Source: Brevibacillus reuszeri (lineage in GTDB: Bacteria > Bacillota > Bacilli > Brevibacillales > Brevibacillaceae). From it: a stretch of DNA of 64,000 nt. Positions 47,172 through 54,868 of the stretch are shown in pieces. Within the stretch, counting starts at the first letter, position 1. The number at the start of each line of letters is the position of its first letter. A program made the position numbers and the translations under genes. The notes under the pieces were generated by a model that had not been told where the DNA came from, searched no databases, and saw nothing but the letters and a program-made list of their open reading frames with translations. The stretch spans positions 1 to 64,000 of the forward strand of contig NZ_BEXF01000027.1 of the NCBI RefSeq assembly GCF_002897295.1, given 5' to 3'.

Positions 47172-47438
47172 TTAGCGGCTTTTCACGAGTAGCTCTACAG
47201 CCTCTTTTACCATCTTGCCTGTGTCTCTGCCCGCTTCTTGTTCTTCCAGTAAACAACGCTGAAGATTTTCAGCCACGATCTGGGCGATTGCTCTGTCTGA
47301 AGCGTTTCGAACGGCAGATAGCTGCGCAACAACCTCTTTGCAGTTTTTCTGCTCGTCCATCATCCTCAGTACGCCACCAATCTGCCCTTGGATTCTCTTC
47401 AACCGTCTTTTAATATCTTCACCATAGTTGTACTCCAT
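47172..47438 (-). CDS. cstR: CsoR/RcnR-family repressor of the persulfide-sensing CstR type
   Basis: All-helical tetrameric repressor, 88 aa. Cys33 and Cys62 have the 29-residue spacing of the family's thiol pair, but the copper-ligand His four residues before the second Cys is Asn58 (ENLQRC). Loss of that His is the mark of CstR, which senses per/polysulfides rather than Cu(I). All neighbours handle sulfur, and three matching operators occur, one directly upstream. Confidence 0.88.
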   Translation of the reverse strand: MEYNYGEDIKRRLKRIQGQIGGVLRMMDEQKNCKEVVAQLSAVRNASDRAIAQIVAENLQRCLLEEQEAGRDTGKMVKEAVELLVKSR

Positions 47439-47465
47439 GTGAATTCCTCCTGTTTCACATCACGC

Positions 47466-47481
47466 ATACGTATACAGGTAT
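47466..47481. promoter_or_regulatory. CstR-type operator before cstR
   Basis: ATACGTATACAGGTAT, a weaker match to the two operator copies at 48044 and 49478; position suggests autoregulation. Confidence 0.55.
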
Positions 47482-47534
47482 ATTATGCGATAGCCAAGCT
47501 TTGTCAAGCTACAAGGGAAGTGGGCAAGTGTTAA

Positions 47535-48017
47535 TTAAATAAATAAATTTACTTTTGCTTGTGTGGCATCCCCCAAATAAGCAGCTACGCCCGCATATTC
47601 CATACCATCCAACAATTCCTCCTGCTTTAATCCCAAAAGATCCATCGTCATCGTGCAGGCAACCAGCTTGACCCCTTGCTCTTGCGCCAGCTCGATCAGC
47701 TGCGGAAGTGACAGCGCATTGTGCTTTCTCATGACGTGCTTGATCATTTCTGGCCCCATGCCCATCATGTTCATTTTGGACAAGCCCAGCTTTTTCGCGC
47801 CTCTAGGCATCATCCAACCAAACGCCTTTTCCAGAAAGCCTTTTTTGACGTTGACGAGCTCATCCTTGCGCATCGTATTCAATCCCCAGAAGGTAAAGAA
47901 AATCGTGACGTCGTGATCATAGGCAGCAGCACCATTTGCTATGATAAATGCTGCAATTGCTTTATCTAAATCCCCGCTAAACAGGACAATCGTTGTTTTT
48001 TCTTTTTGCGTATCCAT
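47535..48017 (-). CDS. DsrE/DsrF/DrsH-like sulfur-carrier protein
   Basis: 160 residues. TIVLFSGDLDKAIAAFIIANG and VTIFFTFWGLN match the DsrE-like family in thiosulfate/persulfide gene clusters; KLVACTMTMDLLG holds the candidate acceptor Cys. It probably shuttles sulfane sulfur with the rhodanese and TusA. A CstR-type operator lies ~27 nt upstream of the ATG. Confidence 0.87.
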   Translation of the reverse strand: MDTQKEKTTIVLFSGDLDKAIAAFIIANGAAAYDHDVTIFFTFWGLNTMRKDELVNVKKGFLEKAFGWMMPRGAKKLGLSKMNMMGMGPEMIKHVMRKHNALSLPQLIELAQEQGVKLVACTMTMDLLGLKQEELLDGMEYAGVAAYLGDATQAKVNLFI

Positions 48018-48043
48018 CTTAAGACCCCTCTCTATATATACTT

Positions 48044-48059
48044 ATACCCCTATAGGTAT
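48044..48059. promoter_or_regulatory. CstR-type operator before the DsrE-like gene
   Basis: ATACCCCTATAGGTAT, a near-palindrome of the CsoR/CstR class (ACCC/GGGT-like arms). It overlaps the expected promoter region. Confidence 0.8.
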
Positions 48060-48103
48060 TTTAAAAGATACAAAGAGCTCTTGCAATGAAAAGCTCCTTC
48101 TCT

Positions 48104-48892
48104 TTACAGGATATCACTCCAAATCTTGATCGCCGTCGCACAGATCAAAACAATCAGGCCATACCGAAGATACTTAACATCCATTTTTGCGCTGACGCGG
48201 CTACCCAGCGGCGCACCTAGCACGCTCCCTATTACCGTAAACATAACGGGCAAAACGGGAATATGTCCCGTAGTCAGCTTCCCTAATACACCACCAATAG
48301 CGGATATGAATACGATGGCAAGGGAGGAAGCAATCGTAACTCGTGTAGGAATTTTAAGAACGGTAAGCATGATTGGAATCAGGATAAAAGCTCCCCCCGC
48401 CCCTACAACACCGGAGACGATCCCGACACTGAAAGCAGAAACAATCGCAATCACACGACTGTACACAATCTCGCCCTCTGCTTCATCGCTTCCTTTGTTT
48501 TTTATGAGCATTAAGACGACTGCTACTATTGCTAAAATCCCGTAAACGAGATTGATGCTTTCACTCGACAAAAATTTAGAAATGAAGCCACCCAGCAAGC
48601 TCCCAATCAAAATACTGGCACCCATATCCTTCACGAGGCCTTTATGAATAAGCGCAGACCCTTTTCCGTTCCGTTTGCGAAAGGCAAGGACACCCGACAA
48701 GGATGCAAAAAACACCTGAAACATGGAGATCGAGGACACCTCTTGTGCGGTAAAGTGAGCTACCCCGATCAAAGCAGGTATAAACAGCAGCAAAGGGTAG
48801 TTGATTATCGCCCCGCCTATTCCGAGCAAGCCAGAGAAAAAGGAGCCGATAAAGCCTAAAGCAACCATCAAGAAAAATAAGTCAAAACCCAT
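48104..48892 (-). CDS. TauE/SafE family sulfite/sulfur-anion exporter
   Basis: 262 residues with about eight membrane helices; GFIGSFFSGLLGIGGAIINYPLL and GIVSGVVGAGGAFILIPIML are the two family repeats. ATG 48890-48892 is set by GGGAGG 4 nt upstream. tauE lies next to cstR in Staphylococcus, and here it shares the cluster. Likely exports sulfite or thiosulfate made during sulfide detoxification. Confidence 0.9.
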   Translation of the reverse strand: MGFDLFFLMVALGFIGSFFSGLLGIGGAIINYPLLLFIPALIGVAHFTAQEVSSISMFQVFFASLSGVLAFRKRNGKGSALIHKGLVKDMGASILIGSLLGGFISKFLSSESINLVYGILAIVAVVLMLIKNKGSDEAEGEIVYSRVIAIVSAFSVGIVSGVVGAGGAFILIPIMLTVLKIPTRVTIASSLAIVFISAIGGVLGKLTTGHIPVLPVMFTVIGSVLGAPLGSRVSAKMDVKYLRYGLIVLICATAIKIWSDIL

Positions 48893-49007
48893 AAATCCTC
48901 CCTGCCTTCTCATCTTTTTGCACATGAGAACATGTGGACTGCTTCTCAAATGATGAAACGTCAGGTAAAATAAAACCAAGTAATTTAATCAGAATAAGGT
49001 GATACCC

Positions 49008-49178
49008 ATGCTCCGTTATCTGAAATCCATTTTTCAGCATCGTTGCCCGACATGTAAAGAGCCGTTGCATACAAAAGTCGATTCCCTGCATTGCACCAAG
49101 CAATGTCCAAATGGTCATTATAGAGAAGAAACCTACTCCCCGCTAGGCGTGCGGATCGTCTATGAAAATCGGGAATAA
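49008..49178 (+). CDS. Small zinc-ribbon-like protein (56 aa)
   Basis: Short gene on the plus strand inside the otherwise minus-strand sulfur cluster. Starts MLRYLKSIFQHRCPTCKEPL and contains CPTC near residue 13 and CTKQCPNGHY near 29, a plausible zinc ribbon or thiol pair. AAGGTGA lies 6 nt before the ATG, and a strong terminator overlaps its stop. Codon usage looks normal. No family recognised; redox or zinc binding is inferred from the cysteines only. Confidence 0.65.
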   Translation: MLRYLKSIFQHRCPTCKEPLHTKVDSLHCTKQCPNGHYREETYSPLGVRIVYENRE

Positions 49179-49215
49179 GCGAACACTGCATCAGGTGCTC
49201 GCTTATTTTTTTATC
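49173..49215. terminator. Bidirectional terminator
   Basis: AATAAGCGA / TCGCTTATT stem, then TTTTTTTA on the plus strand; shared by the 56-aa gene and tusA, which converge here. Confidence 0.83.
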
Positions 49216-49435
49216 CCTTTTTCACGAGAAATTTGTATACACCGTTCTCTTCCTCATGGGAAATCATTTCATTCTTGGTTTGCTTCACCCACGCTGTAAA
49301 GTCATTCAAAGAGCCTTTATCCGTAGACAAAACCTCCATCGTTTGACCTGCCTCAAGACTATCCAATGCTTTCTTCGCTTTGACGATCGGCATTGGACAT
49401 GCCAGTCCTTTTGTATCTACTGTGATATCTGCCAT
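49211..49435 (-). CDS. tusA: TusA/SirA-family sulfur-carrier protein
   Basis: 74 residues; GLACPMPIVKAKKALDSLE carries the CPxP motif whose Cys accepts persulfide sulfur. AAGGAGG-type site precedes the ATG. It has its own CstR-type operator at 49478, so it is in the same regulon though separated from the others by the inserted 56-aa gene. Confidence 0.92.
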   Translation of the reverse strand: MADITVDTKGLACPMPIVKAKKALDSLEAGQTMEVLSTDKGSLNDFTAWVKQTKNEMISHEEENGVYKFLVKKG

Positions 49436-49477
49436 TTTATTGTCCTCCTTTTGAGTAGCAAAATCAACTTAATACTA

Positions 49478-49493
49478 ATACCCGTATAGGTAT
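49478..49493. promoter_or_regulatory. CstR-type operator before tusA
   Basis: ATACCCGTATAGGTAT, one base different from the 48044 site; about 43 nt upstream of the tusA ATG. Confidence 0.8.
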
Positions 49494-49552
49494 ATAATAA
49501 TGTCGGATGATCACTCTGTCAATACACCTCCTAACTAGGGGATTCAATCCTT

Positions 49553-50929
49553 TTATGTAGGGGATGCCTTGCTCAACTGGACATGTACTTTGGTCCCGCC
49601 TTGTGCGGAAGGACTGATTGTAATCATTCCCTGATGGTCAGTGATGATCGATTGCGCGATCGCGAGCCCAATTCCGTTCCCACCTCTTATCCGGTTGCGC
49701 GATTTGTCTACCCGATAAAATCGCTTGAAAAGATGAGGAATCTCGCTCTCTGGTATACCTATCCCCGTATCCTCAATCGTGATATGCACCCATTTCTCAT
49801 CACTATATGCCCTTACCTCTACTTGTCCCCGATCGGTGTATTTGCGGGCATTATCCAACAGTATATCGAGCAATTGCCTCATTCTTTCCCGATCCATATA
49901 CAAAAACAGCGGTTCCGTCCATTCAAAGGACAGCTTGATCTGTGCCGGATAAACGGGAAGCCATGCCTGCTTTACTTCAAGCAGCAGAGGAGTCAGCGAC
50001 TGGACCGTCTTGTGTGAGCTAATCTGAGTTGCATCCTGCATTTTGGCTAGTGAGAGCAGATCCTCGATTAATCGTGATAGCCGGTCACACTCCTGACTAA
50101 GCGCAAGGAGTGCCTCGTCCCGAATCTCTGGCTTATGCTTTCCCCATCTTTGCAGCAGACTGACATATCCTTCGATAATGGTCAGCGGTGTACGTAATTC
50201 ATGTGAGGCGTCTGTTACAAACCGTTGCTGAGATACGAGTGCTTCCTCCATGCGATCCATGAGCAGGTTGAAGGCATGAATCAGCTCGTATATTTCCGTT
50301 TCCACGTTATAATGATGGATTCGCTCAGAAAGACGCTGCGGGGAAATCGAGTGAATCTGCATAATGAGCTGATCCAGTGGCCTAAGCCCCCACTTGCTCA
50401 AGAAGTAGCCTCCCACCCCTGAAAGCACAAGCGTTATTGAGGAGGACAGAATTAGAATCATGAATAAAATCGTAAAGTACCATTTGAGTGCTGACGTCGA
50501 TTCACTTATCTGGACGAGCATTGGATGGGCAGGCGATGGCAAGCGCACAGATTCCTCGGCAACCAGGATTCTTTCATAAAAATCGTCCGGTTCCTTGTTC
50601 CAGTTGGCTCCTACAATCGACGCCAGCTTCTTTCCATTTTGAACATCAATGAGTGTGATTGATTGATTACTGTCTGAGTAGTTCATCAGCAGCCGCGACA
50701 AATACGAAATATCGAGCGTGGAATCCTCTGTAATCTCAGTTGTGACGTCCGAGGCGATAGCTGCAGCCTTTTGATTGAGGAGCTGCTGTTCGTGCTGATA
50801 AACGAGATTGGACGTACTCCAAAAAATAAACACCGTAAGAAAAAGCAGCAAGACAAGCATGACAGTGGTAAATAAAAAGGTAAGTCTCCATTTCAGCGAG
50901 TATCTTCGATGTAATAACAACGCGATCAC
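49553..50929 (-). CDS. Two-component sensor histidine kinase
   Basis: 458 residues: membrane helix ~15-37, extracellular sensor ~38-155, second helix ~160-180, HAMP ~182-235, HisKA with FVTDASHELRTPLTIIEGY (phospho-His near residue 245) and HATPase with N (LLDNARKY), DTGIGIP and GNGIGLA boxes. Start is GTG in most readings; a TTG three codons later is better spaced from AGGTGA. It lies 25 nt after the response-regulator gene and is its evident partner. Confidence 0.92.
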   Translation of the reverse strand: MIALLLHRRYSLKWRLTFLFTTVMLVLLLFLTVFIFWSTSNLVYQHEQQLLNQKAAAIASDVTTEITEDSTLDISYLSRLLMNYSDSNQSITLIDVQNGKKLASIVGANWNKEPDDFYERILVAEESVRLPSPAHPMLVQISESTSALKWYFTILFMILILSSSITLVLSGVGGYFLSKWGLRPLDQLIMQIHSISPQRLSERIHHYNVETEIYELIHAFNLLMDRMEEALVSQQRFVTDASHELRTPLTIIEGYVSLLQRWGKHKPEIRDEALLALSQECDRLSRLIEDLLSLAKMQDATQISSHKTVQSLTPLLLEVKQAWLPVYPAQIKLSFEWTEPLFLYMDRERMRQLLDILLDNARKYTDRGQVEVRAYSDEKWVHITIEDTGIGIPESEIPHLFKRFYRVDKSRNRIRGGNGIGLAIAQSIITDHQGMITISPSAQGGTKVHVQLSKASPT

Positions 50930-50954
50930 CTATCTAACGAGATAAAAGCAGGCA

Positions 50955-51641
50955 CTATTCTCGTAGCGTATATCCAATTCCTCTTACGGTATGAATCAGC
51001 TTGATCGATGAGCCATCTTCCATTTTGTTTCGCAAATAACGGATGTATACATCAACTACGTTTGTATTCCCCATAAAGTCGAATCCCCATACAGAGGACA
51101 AAATTTGCTCGCGCGAAACCGCCTGCTCCTTGTGCTGCACCAGGAAATTCAACAGGTCAAACTCCCGTGGAGTAAGTAAAATTTCCTCGTCCGCTTTAAA
51201 TACACGCCTGGCGTTTGGTAAGATTCGCAGATCACCGATAAGAATGTCCTGATTTCCTTTTGTCTCCTTTCTCCGCAGCTGGGTCCTGATACGCGCAAAC
51301 AGCTCTTCGATCGAAAACGGCTTGGTCACATAATCATTGGCGCCACTATCGAGCCCAGTCACAATATCAGGAACCTCGCCACGGGCCGTAATCATAATAA
51401 TCGGGATCTGACTTACCTCTCTGACACGCCTGCATACCTCAATCCCTGACAGCTCAGGCAGCATGATGTCCAATAAAATCAGATCGTGTACATTTTCATA
51501 AGCCTTTGCCAGCCCTGCGGGTCCATCGTAGACGACATCCGTTGTAAATCCCTCATTTTCCAGCTCCAGCTGTAAATACCGGGCCAAATTTTTTTCATCC
51601 TCTACGATGAGGACATGCCCTTTGGTATCTGCTCCTGACAT
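50955..51641 (-). CDS. OmpR/PhoB-family response regulator
   Basis: 228 residues. Receiver domain with acidic pair (IVEDEKN), phospho-Asp in LILLDIMLP, and conserved Thr and Lys (MITARGE, YVTKPFS). C-terminal winged helix (ILLTPREFDLLNFL) and VRGIGYTLRE. ATG 51639-51641 with GGAGTGA upstream. Divergent from the NlpC/P60 gene 150 nt away, which could be a target; this is inference. Confidence 0.94.
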   Translation of the reverse strand: MSGADTKGHVLIVEDEKNLARYLQLELENEGFTTDVVYDGPAGLAKAYENVHDLILLDIMLPELSGIEVCRRVREVSQIPIIMITARGEVPDIVTGLDSGANDYVTKPFSIEELFARIRTQLRRKETKGNQDILIGDLRILPNARRVFKADEEILLTPREFDLLNFLVQHKEQAVSREQILSSVWGFDFMGNTNVVDVYIRYLRNKMEDGSSIKLIHTVRGIGYTLRE

Positions 51642-51794
51642 GTAAATCACTCCGATACGTGAGAAAAAGTGAAGATCTTACCAACAGTCTTCTCATGAAA
51701 CTCTAATGAAATTCTACCGGGAATCTTAGTTTTGACCTGTAGGATGTAATAAGAGCAAATAATCTTGCAATATACACAGATCTGGAGGAGGAAA

Positions 51795-52441
51795 ATGTTG
51801 ATAAAACGAAACTGGAAAGGTAATGCCAGCACTGTCTTAGCTATCCTCATAGGTACTTCTCTCTTATTTGGTGTAGGTGGACAAGCCTATGCGGCAAAGG
51901 AAAAAAGCCACAAGTCACAAACCGAGCAAAAACAGCAGAAAAAAACGAAGAAGAAGAAAAGGAAACAGCAGCGCACCGCTCAAGAAAGCAATAATAACAA
52001 TTCGTACGCCCAAAATAGTGAGAATACTCAAAACATAGCGACCGCCAAAAGCAGCTCACAAGCGGATACAGCCAGGTGATTTCGATCGGTTTGCGCTACA
52101 GAGGGGTACCTTACAAATTTGGGTCCAGCAAAAACACAACCCGAACATTTGATTGCTCTTCCTTTACTCAACGTGTATTTAAACAGGTAGGAATTAAGTT
52201 ACCTCGCGACTCACGCCAACAGGCCAGGGTTGGCAAGCACGTGTCGAAGGGTCAGCTTAAAAAAGGTGACCTCGTTTTCTTCCGAAGCTATGGTAGCACT
52301 TCCCCACGAATCACTCACGTTGCCATCTATGCAGGCAATAACACGCTGCTGCATACGTATGGACGCCCTGGTGTAACTACTACCAAGTTCCGTGGCACTT
52401 CATGGGAGCAGCGGTTTGAAGGAGCCAGGCGTGTTTTGTAA
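51795..52441 (+). pseudogene. Secreted NlpC/P60 endopeptidase split by a frameshift
   Basis: The first frame (51795-52079) has a signal peptide (to ~AYA, residue 32), a Lys/Gln-rich linker and stops at TGA 52077. The second frame (52076-52441, -1 relative) continues ISIGLRYRGVPYKFGSSKNT, with catalytic Cys in FDCSSFTQ, His in ITHVAIYAG and the third polar residue in LLHTYGR: a complete NlpC/P60 domain without its own signal. One missing base would explain this. The GTGA overlap could instead couple two genes, but an unexported cell-wall hydrolase is unlikely. Confidence 0.8.
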
Positions 52442-52494
52442 TAGAAATGGTTTTTTAACATAAAAAAAGCATAACGTCGCTGATACAGTGTGAC

Positions 52495-52630
52495 TTGAAG
52501 TATATACTTGCCACGTATTGAAGCATATTTTTTCCAATATAGGACCGAAGAAAGACTTATTTGAGATAAGGCTATCAACGAGTTGAAGCATATTTTTTCC
52601 GCATTTACTAGATTGAATCATATCCATGCC
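52495..52630 (+). repeat. Left cluster of 18-bp subterminal repeats
   Basis: Copies at 52495-52512 (TTGAAGTATATACTTGCC), 52518-52535 and 52583-52600 (both TTGAAGCATATTTTTTCC), and 52613-52630 (TTGAATCATATCCATGCC). All point the same way. Spacing (23, 65 and 30 bp) is irregular, unlike a CRISPR array. Confidence 0.85.
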
Positions 52631-52672
52631 AAGTCACATGTAATATCGCTTTACTTTTTGTACTTTAAAAGG

Positions 52673-52715
52673 AAAAACACATGTATCTTTGTTAATATGA
52701 GATACATGTGTTTTT
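52673..52715. terminator. Strong hairpin without an adjacent gene
   Basis: AAAAACACATGTATCT / AGATACATGTGTTTTT, 16 perfect pairs around an 11-nt loop, with A and T tracts on opposite sides. It could insulate the element's cargo from read-through in both directions. No gene ends nearby except the split NlpC/P60 gene 230 nt upstream. The remainder of 52442-52898 is A+T-rich and shows only the transposon-like end. Confidence 0.6.
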
Positions 52716-52898
52716 AGGTATCAGCAAAATTTCACGGATTCAGGTGAATATGAGTGATCTGCTGTTCAAATGAATATAAATGGTATTCCTTCTCCTGTTT
52801 TATATAAAATATTCCAAATAGATATAGACTTCAATTAATAATTTCTCTATACTTTCCAGTATTGCTTGTAATCACTTACCACAAGGAGAGTGAATCAA

Positions 52899-53573
52899 AT
52901 GAAAAAAAAAGCATTTGTAGCTATTATAAGCGCATCAATGCTGGCAAGCATGGGAGCTGGCGCTTTAGCGGCAACTAAGCTGCAGGAAATTAAAGCTTAC
53001 CTTAACCCTGAGGTAAGGGTGCAGGTCAATGGAACTCATGTTGATTTGCGTGATGTCAAGGGTAACGTTATTGCACCAATCTCCTATCAAGGAGCAAATT
53101 ATTTTCCTATTCGCTCCATCTCCGACGCACTTGATATAGCAGTCGATTATGATGAGACTACCAAAACTATTATTTTAGGCGAGAAAGTTGACGGCGTTTC
53201 TATTGTTGATGGCTTCAAAGATATGTATCATACGAAAAACTCAGCTCAAACAACCTATAAAGGTAAGGATTATAAAGAAGCTTATTTCAACAATGGACCT
53301 GGCGACCGTAGCACCAACTTTATGCTCTATCCGAATAAAGAGCATCAAACACTATATCTTCAGATAGCAGCTGTTAATGGTGATATAAAGGACCTTACTA
53401 TAGAAGACGGCGATACCAATACGATTTTGAAAAAGATAGATGTGATCAAAGCTGAGGAAGGCTTGGTTACTGTCCAAGCGGATATCGGTGACGTTAAATC
53501 ATTGTATATTCACGGAAATGTAAAAGGTGGTACTGCTGTCTTTGTACCATTGACTACTTCGTATTATAAATAG
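52899..53573 (+). CDS. Secreted protein with a copper-amine-oxidase-N-like stalk domain (cargo gene)
   Basis: 224 residues. Signal peptide ~1-24 (MKKKAFVAIISASMLASMGA). Residues ~35-95 resemble the copper amine oxidase N-terminal/stalk domain common in Paenibacillaceae surface proteins (ANYFPIRSISDALDIAVDYD). The C-terminal half is unrecognised. ATG 52899 is preferred to GTG 52890 because AAGGAG fits it better. More A+T-rich than neighbours, and enclosed by the repeats described above, so probably horizontally acquired. Confidence 0.8.
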   Translation: MKKKAFVAIISASMLASMGAGALAATKLQEIKAYLNPEVRVQVNGTHVDLRDVKGNVIAPISYQGANYFPIRSISDALDIAVDYDETTKTIILGEKVDGVSIVDGFKDMYHTKNSAQTTYKGKDYKEAYFNNGPGDRSTNFMLYPNKEHQTLYLQIAAVNGDIKDLTIEDGDTNTILKKIDVIKAEEGLVTVQADIGDVKSLYIHGNVKGGTAVFVPLTTSYYK

Positions 53574-53582
53574 GTCTTATTT

Positions 53583-53620
53583 AACAAAGGGTATCTCACG
53601 AAGGAGATACCCTTTGTTTC
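53583..53620 (+). terminator. Terminator of the cargo gene
   Basis: AACAAAGGGTATCTC / GAGATACCCTTTGTT, a 15-bp perfect stem with a 6-nt loop and TTTC tail, 10 nt after the stop. Confidence 0.92.
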
Positions 53621-53765
53621 TATTTCAGCATTTGAAAGCCGCATTATGTCACACCTGAGTGTTTACTTAAAGGGATAATACCAATGTATCAGGCTTTTTC
53701 CTATTTCATACCCCAATTTGGGTTCTATTTAGCGTATTAAACAAAAACAACAACCAGTATTTTGT

Positions 53766-53833
53766 TTGAAGCATATTCTTACCAAAAACAAATTGAAGCA
53801 TATCTTTGCCGTGGTGGCAAAAATATGCTTCAA
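53766..53833. repeat. Right cluster of 18-bp subterminal repeats, also a possible tRNA terminator
   Basis: Copies at 53766-53783 (TTGAAGCATATTCTTACC) and 53793-53810 (TTGAAGCATATCTTTGCC) point right; 53816-53833 (GGCAAAAATATGCTTCAA) points left. The last two form a near-perfect hairpin that, on the minus strand, is followed by TTTGTTTTTGG and could terminate the tRNA-Ser transcript. Confidence 0.8.
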
Positions 53834-53870
53834 TCTACATACAGCAACGTTATGCTTTTTCTTTTTTAAG

Positions 53871-53959
53871 CGGAGAGAGTGGGATTCGAACCCACGCACG
53901 CCTCACGACGCCTAACGCATTTCGAGTGCGTCCCCTTATGACCACTTGGGTATCTCTCC
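53871..53959 (-). tRNA. tRNA-Ser (anticodon CGA)
   Basis: 89 nt with a long variable arm. Acceptor GGAGAGA/TCTCTCC, anticodon stem ACGCA/TGCGT around CTCGAAA, and T-loop GGTTCGAATCC. Discriminator G; CCA is not encoded. In B. subtilis a tRNA-Ser likewise lies near tadA and scr. Confidence 0.96.
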
Positions 53960-54130
53960 ATATTGATTGATCAGAAACATTATCTACTATAGCAAATCGC
54001 CGTCAAAAGTGCAAGACTTAGGTCCACGGGGTTCCTCTTGATTTGCGCGTTGCATTAGGCCAAACTAGTATCAACGTACAAAAATGGTCATGACCGTTTT
54101 GGCTTATTCGATGAAAAGTGAGGAACATAC

Positions 54131-54850
54131 ATGAAACGTGAACGTTTGGACAAGGTGCTGGCAAATATGGGGCTCGGCACCCGCAAGGAAGTGAAGGTAC
54201 TGGTAAAGCAAGGCTTGGTCGTAGTCGAGGGCGTCGTCGCTACAGATCCAGGCATGCATGTAATTGCAGAAGAACAGGATATCGTTGTGGACGGAGAGCC
54301 GCTCAATTTCAAGCGTTGGGTGTACGTCCTCCTGAACAAGCCGCCTGGAGTGGTTTCTGCGACTGAGGACAATGTCCATGAAACAGTCGTGGACTTGCTG
54401 CCTTATGAATGGGCGATCAAGGTACATCCCGTTGGACGATTGGACATTGATACAGAAGGTCTCTTGCTGTTGACCAACGACGGCCAGCTATCGCATAGTC
54501 TGCTCTCTCCGAAAAAGAAGGTCGACAAGGAATATTTCGCTCGAATCGATGGCCGTGTAACAGAAGAGCATGTACAAGAGTTTGCCAAAGGGGTTGAGCT
54601 GGAGGACTTTACTACGCTGCCAGCCAAGCTGGAGATTCTGTCCTCGGGCGAGATCTCTGAAATTCGCGTGACGATTATGGAAGGCAAGTTCCATCAGGTA
54701 AAGCGGATGTTTGCCGCTTTTGGATTACAGGTTACCTATTTGCAGCGCGTTCGCATGGGTCCTCTCCACCTCGATCCATCATTAAAGCCAGGTGAATACC
54801 GGGAACTGACGGAAGAAGAACTGAACATGCTGCAAAATGTAAATAAATAA
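54131..54850 (+). CDS. Pseudouridine synthase, RsuA/RluB family
   Basis: 239 residues: N-terminal S4-like domain (RLDKVLANMGLGTRKEV), then catalytic domain with GRLDIDTEGLLLLTNDG (catalytic Asp) and KVDKEYFARIDG. Probably modifies U516 of 16S rRNA (RsuA-like), but assignment to a given rRNA position is inferred. Runs toward tadA; a shared terminator separates them. Confidence 0.93.
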   Translation: MKRERLDKVLANMGLGTRKEVKVLVKQGLVVVEGVVATDPGMHVIAEEQDIVVDGEPLNFKRWVYVLLNKPPGVVSATEDNVHETVVDLLPYEWAIKVHPVGRLDIDTEGLLLLTNDGQLSHSLLSPKKKVDKEYFARIDGRVTEEHVQEFAKGVELEDFTTLPAKLEILSSGEISEIRVTIMEGKFHQVKRMFAAFGLQVTYLQRVRMGPLHLDPSLKPGEYRELTEEELNMLQNVNK

Positions 54851-54868
54851 GCGTCAAAAGAAGCCGCC

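Larger units (their letters stand above)
52459..53861. mobile_element. Candidate non-autonomous transposon with Tn7/Mu-like ends, inserted at tRNA-Ser
   Basis: Terminal inverted repeats AAAAAGCATAACGTCGCTG (52464-52482) and the reverse complement of 53842-53860 agree at 18 of 19 positions. Inside each end are several copies of an 18-bp motif (TTGAAGCATATTTTTTCC). TTTTTTAA flanks both sides (52451-52458 and 53862-53869). Iterated subterminal repeats plus TIRs are the pattern of TnsB/MuA-type transposase sites. No transposase is present. One cargo gene and an orphan hairpin lie inside. The right end is about 9 bp from the tRNA-Ser 3' end. Confidence 0.7.

Noticed and set aside
52076-52441. Independent cytoplasmic NlpC/P60 gene starting at GTG
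   Set aside because: No ribosome site of its own and no signal peptide; better explained as the second half of a split gene.
52495-53833. CRISPR array
   Set aside because: The 18-bp repeats are irregularly spaced, change orientation and are paired with terminal inverted repeats; no cas genes.
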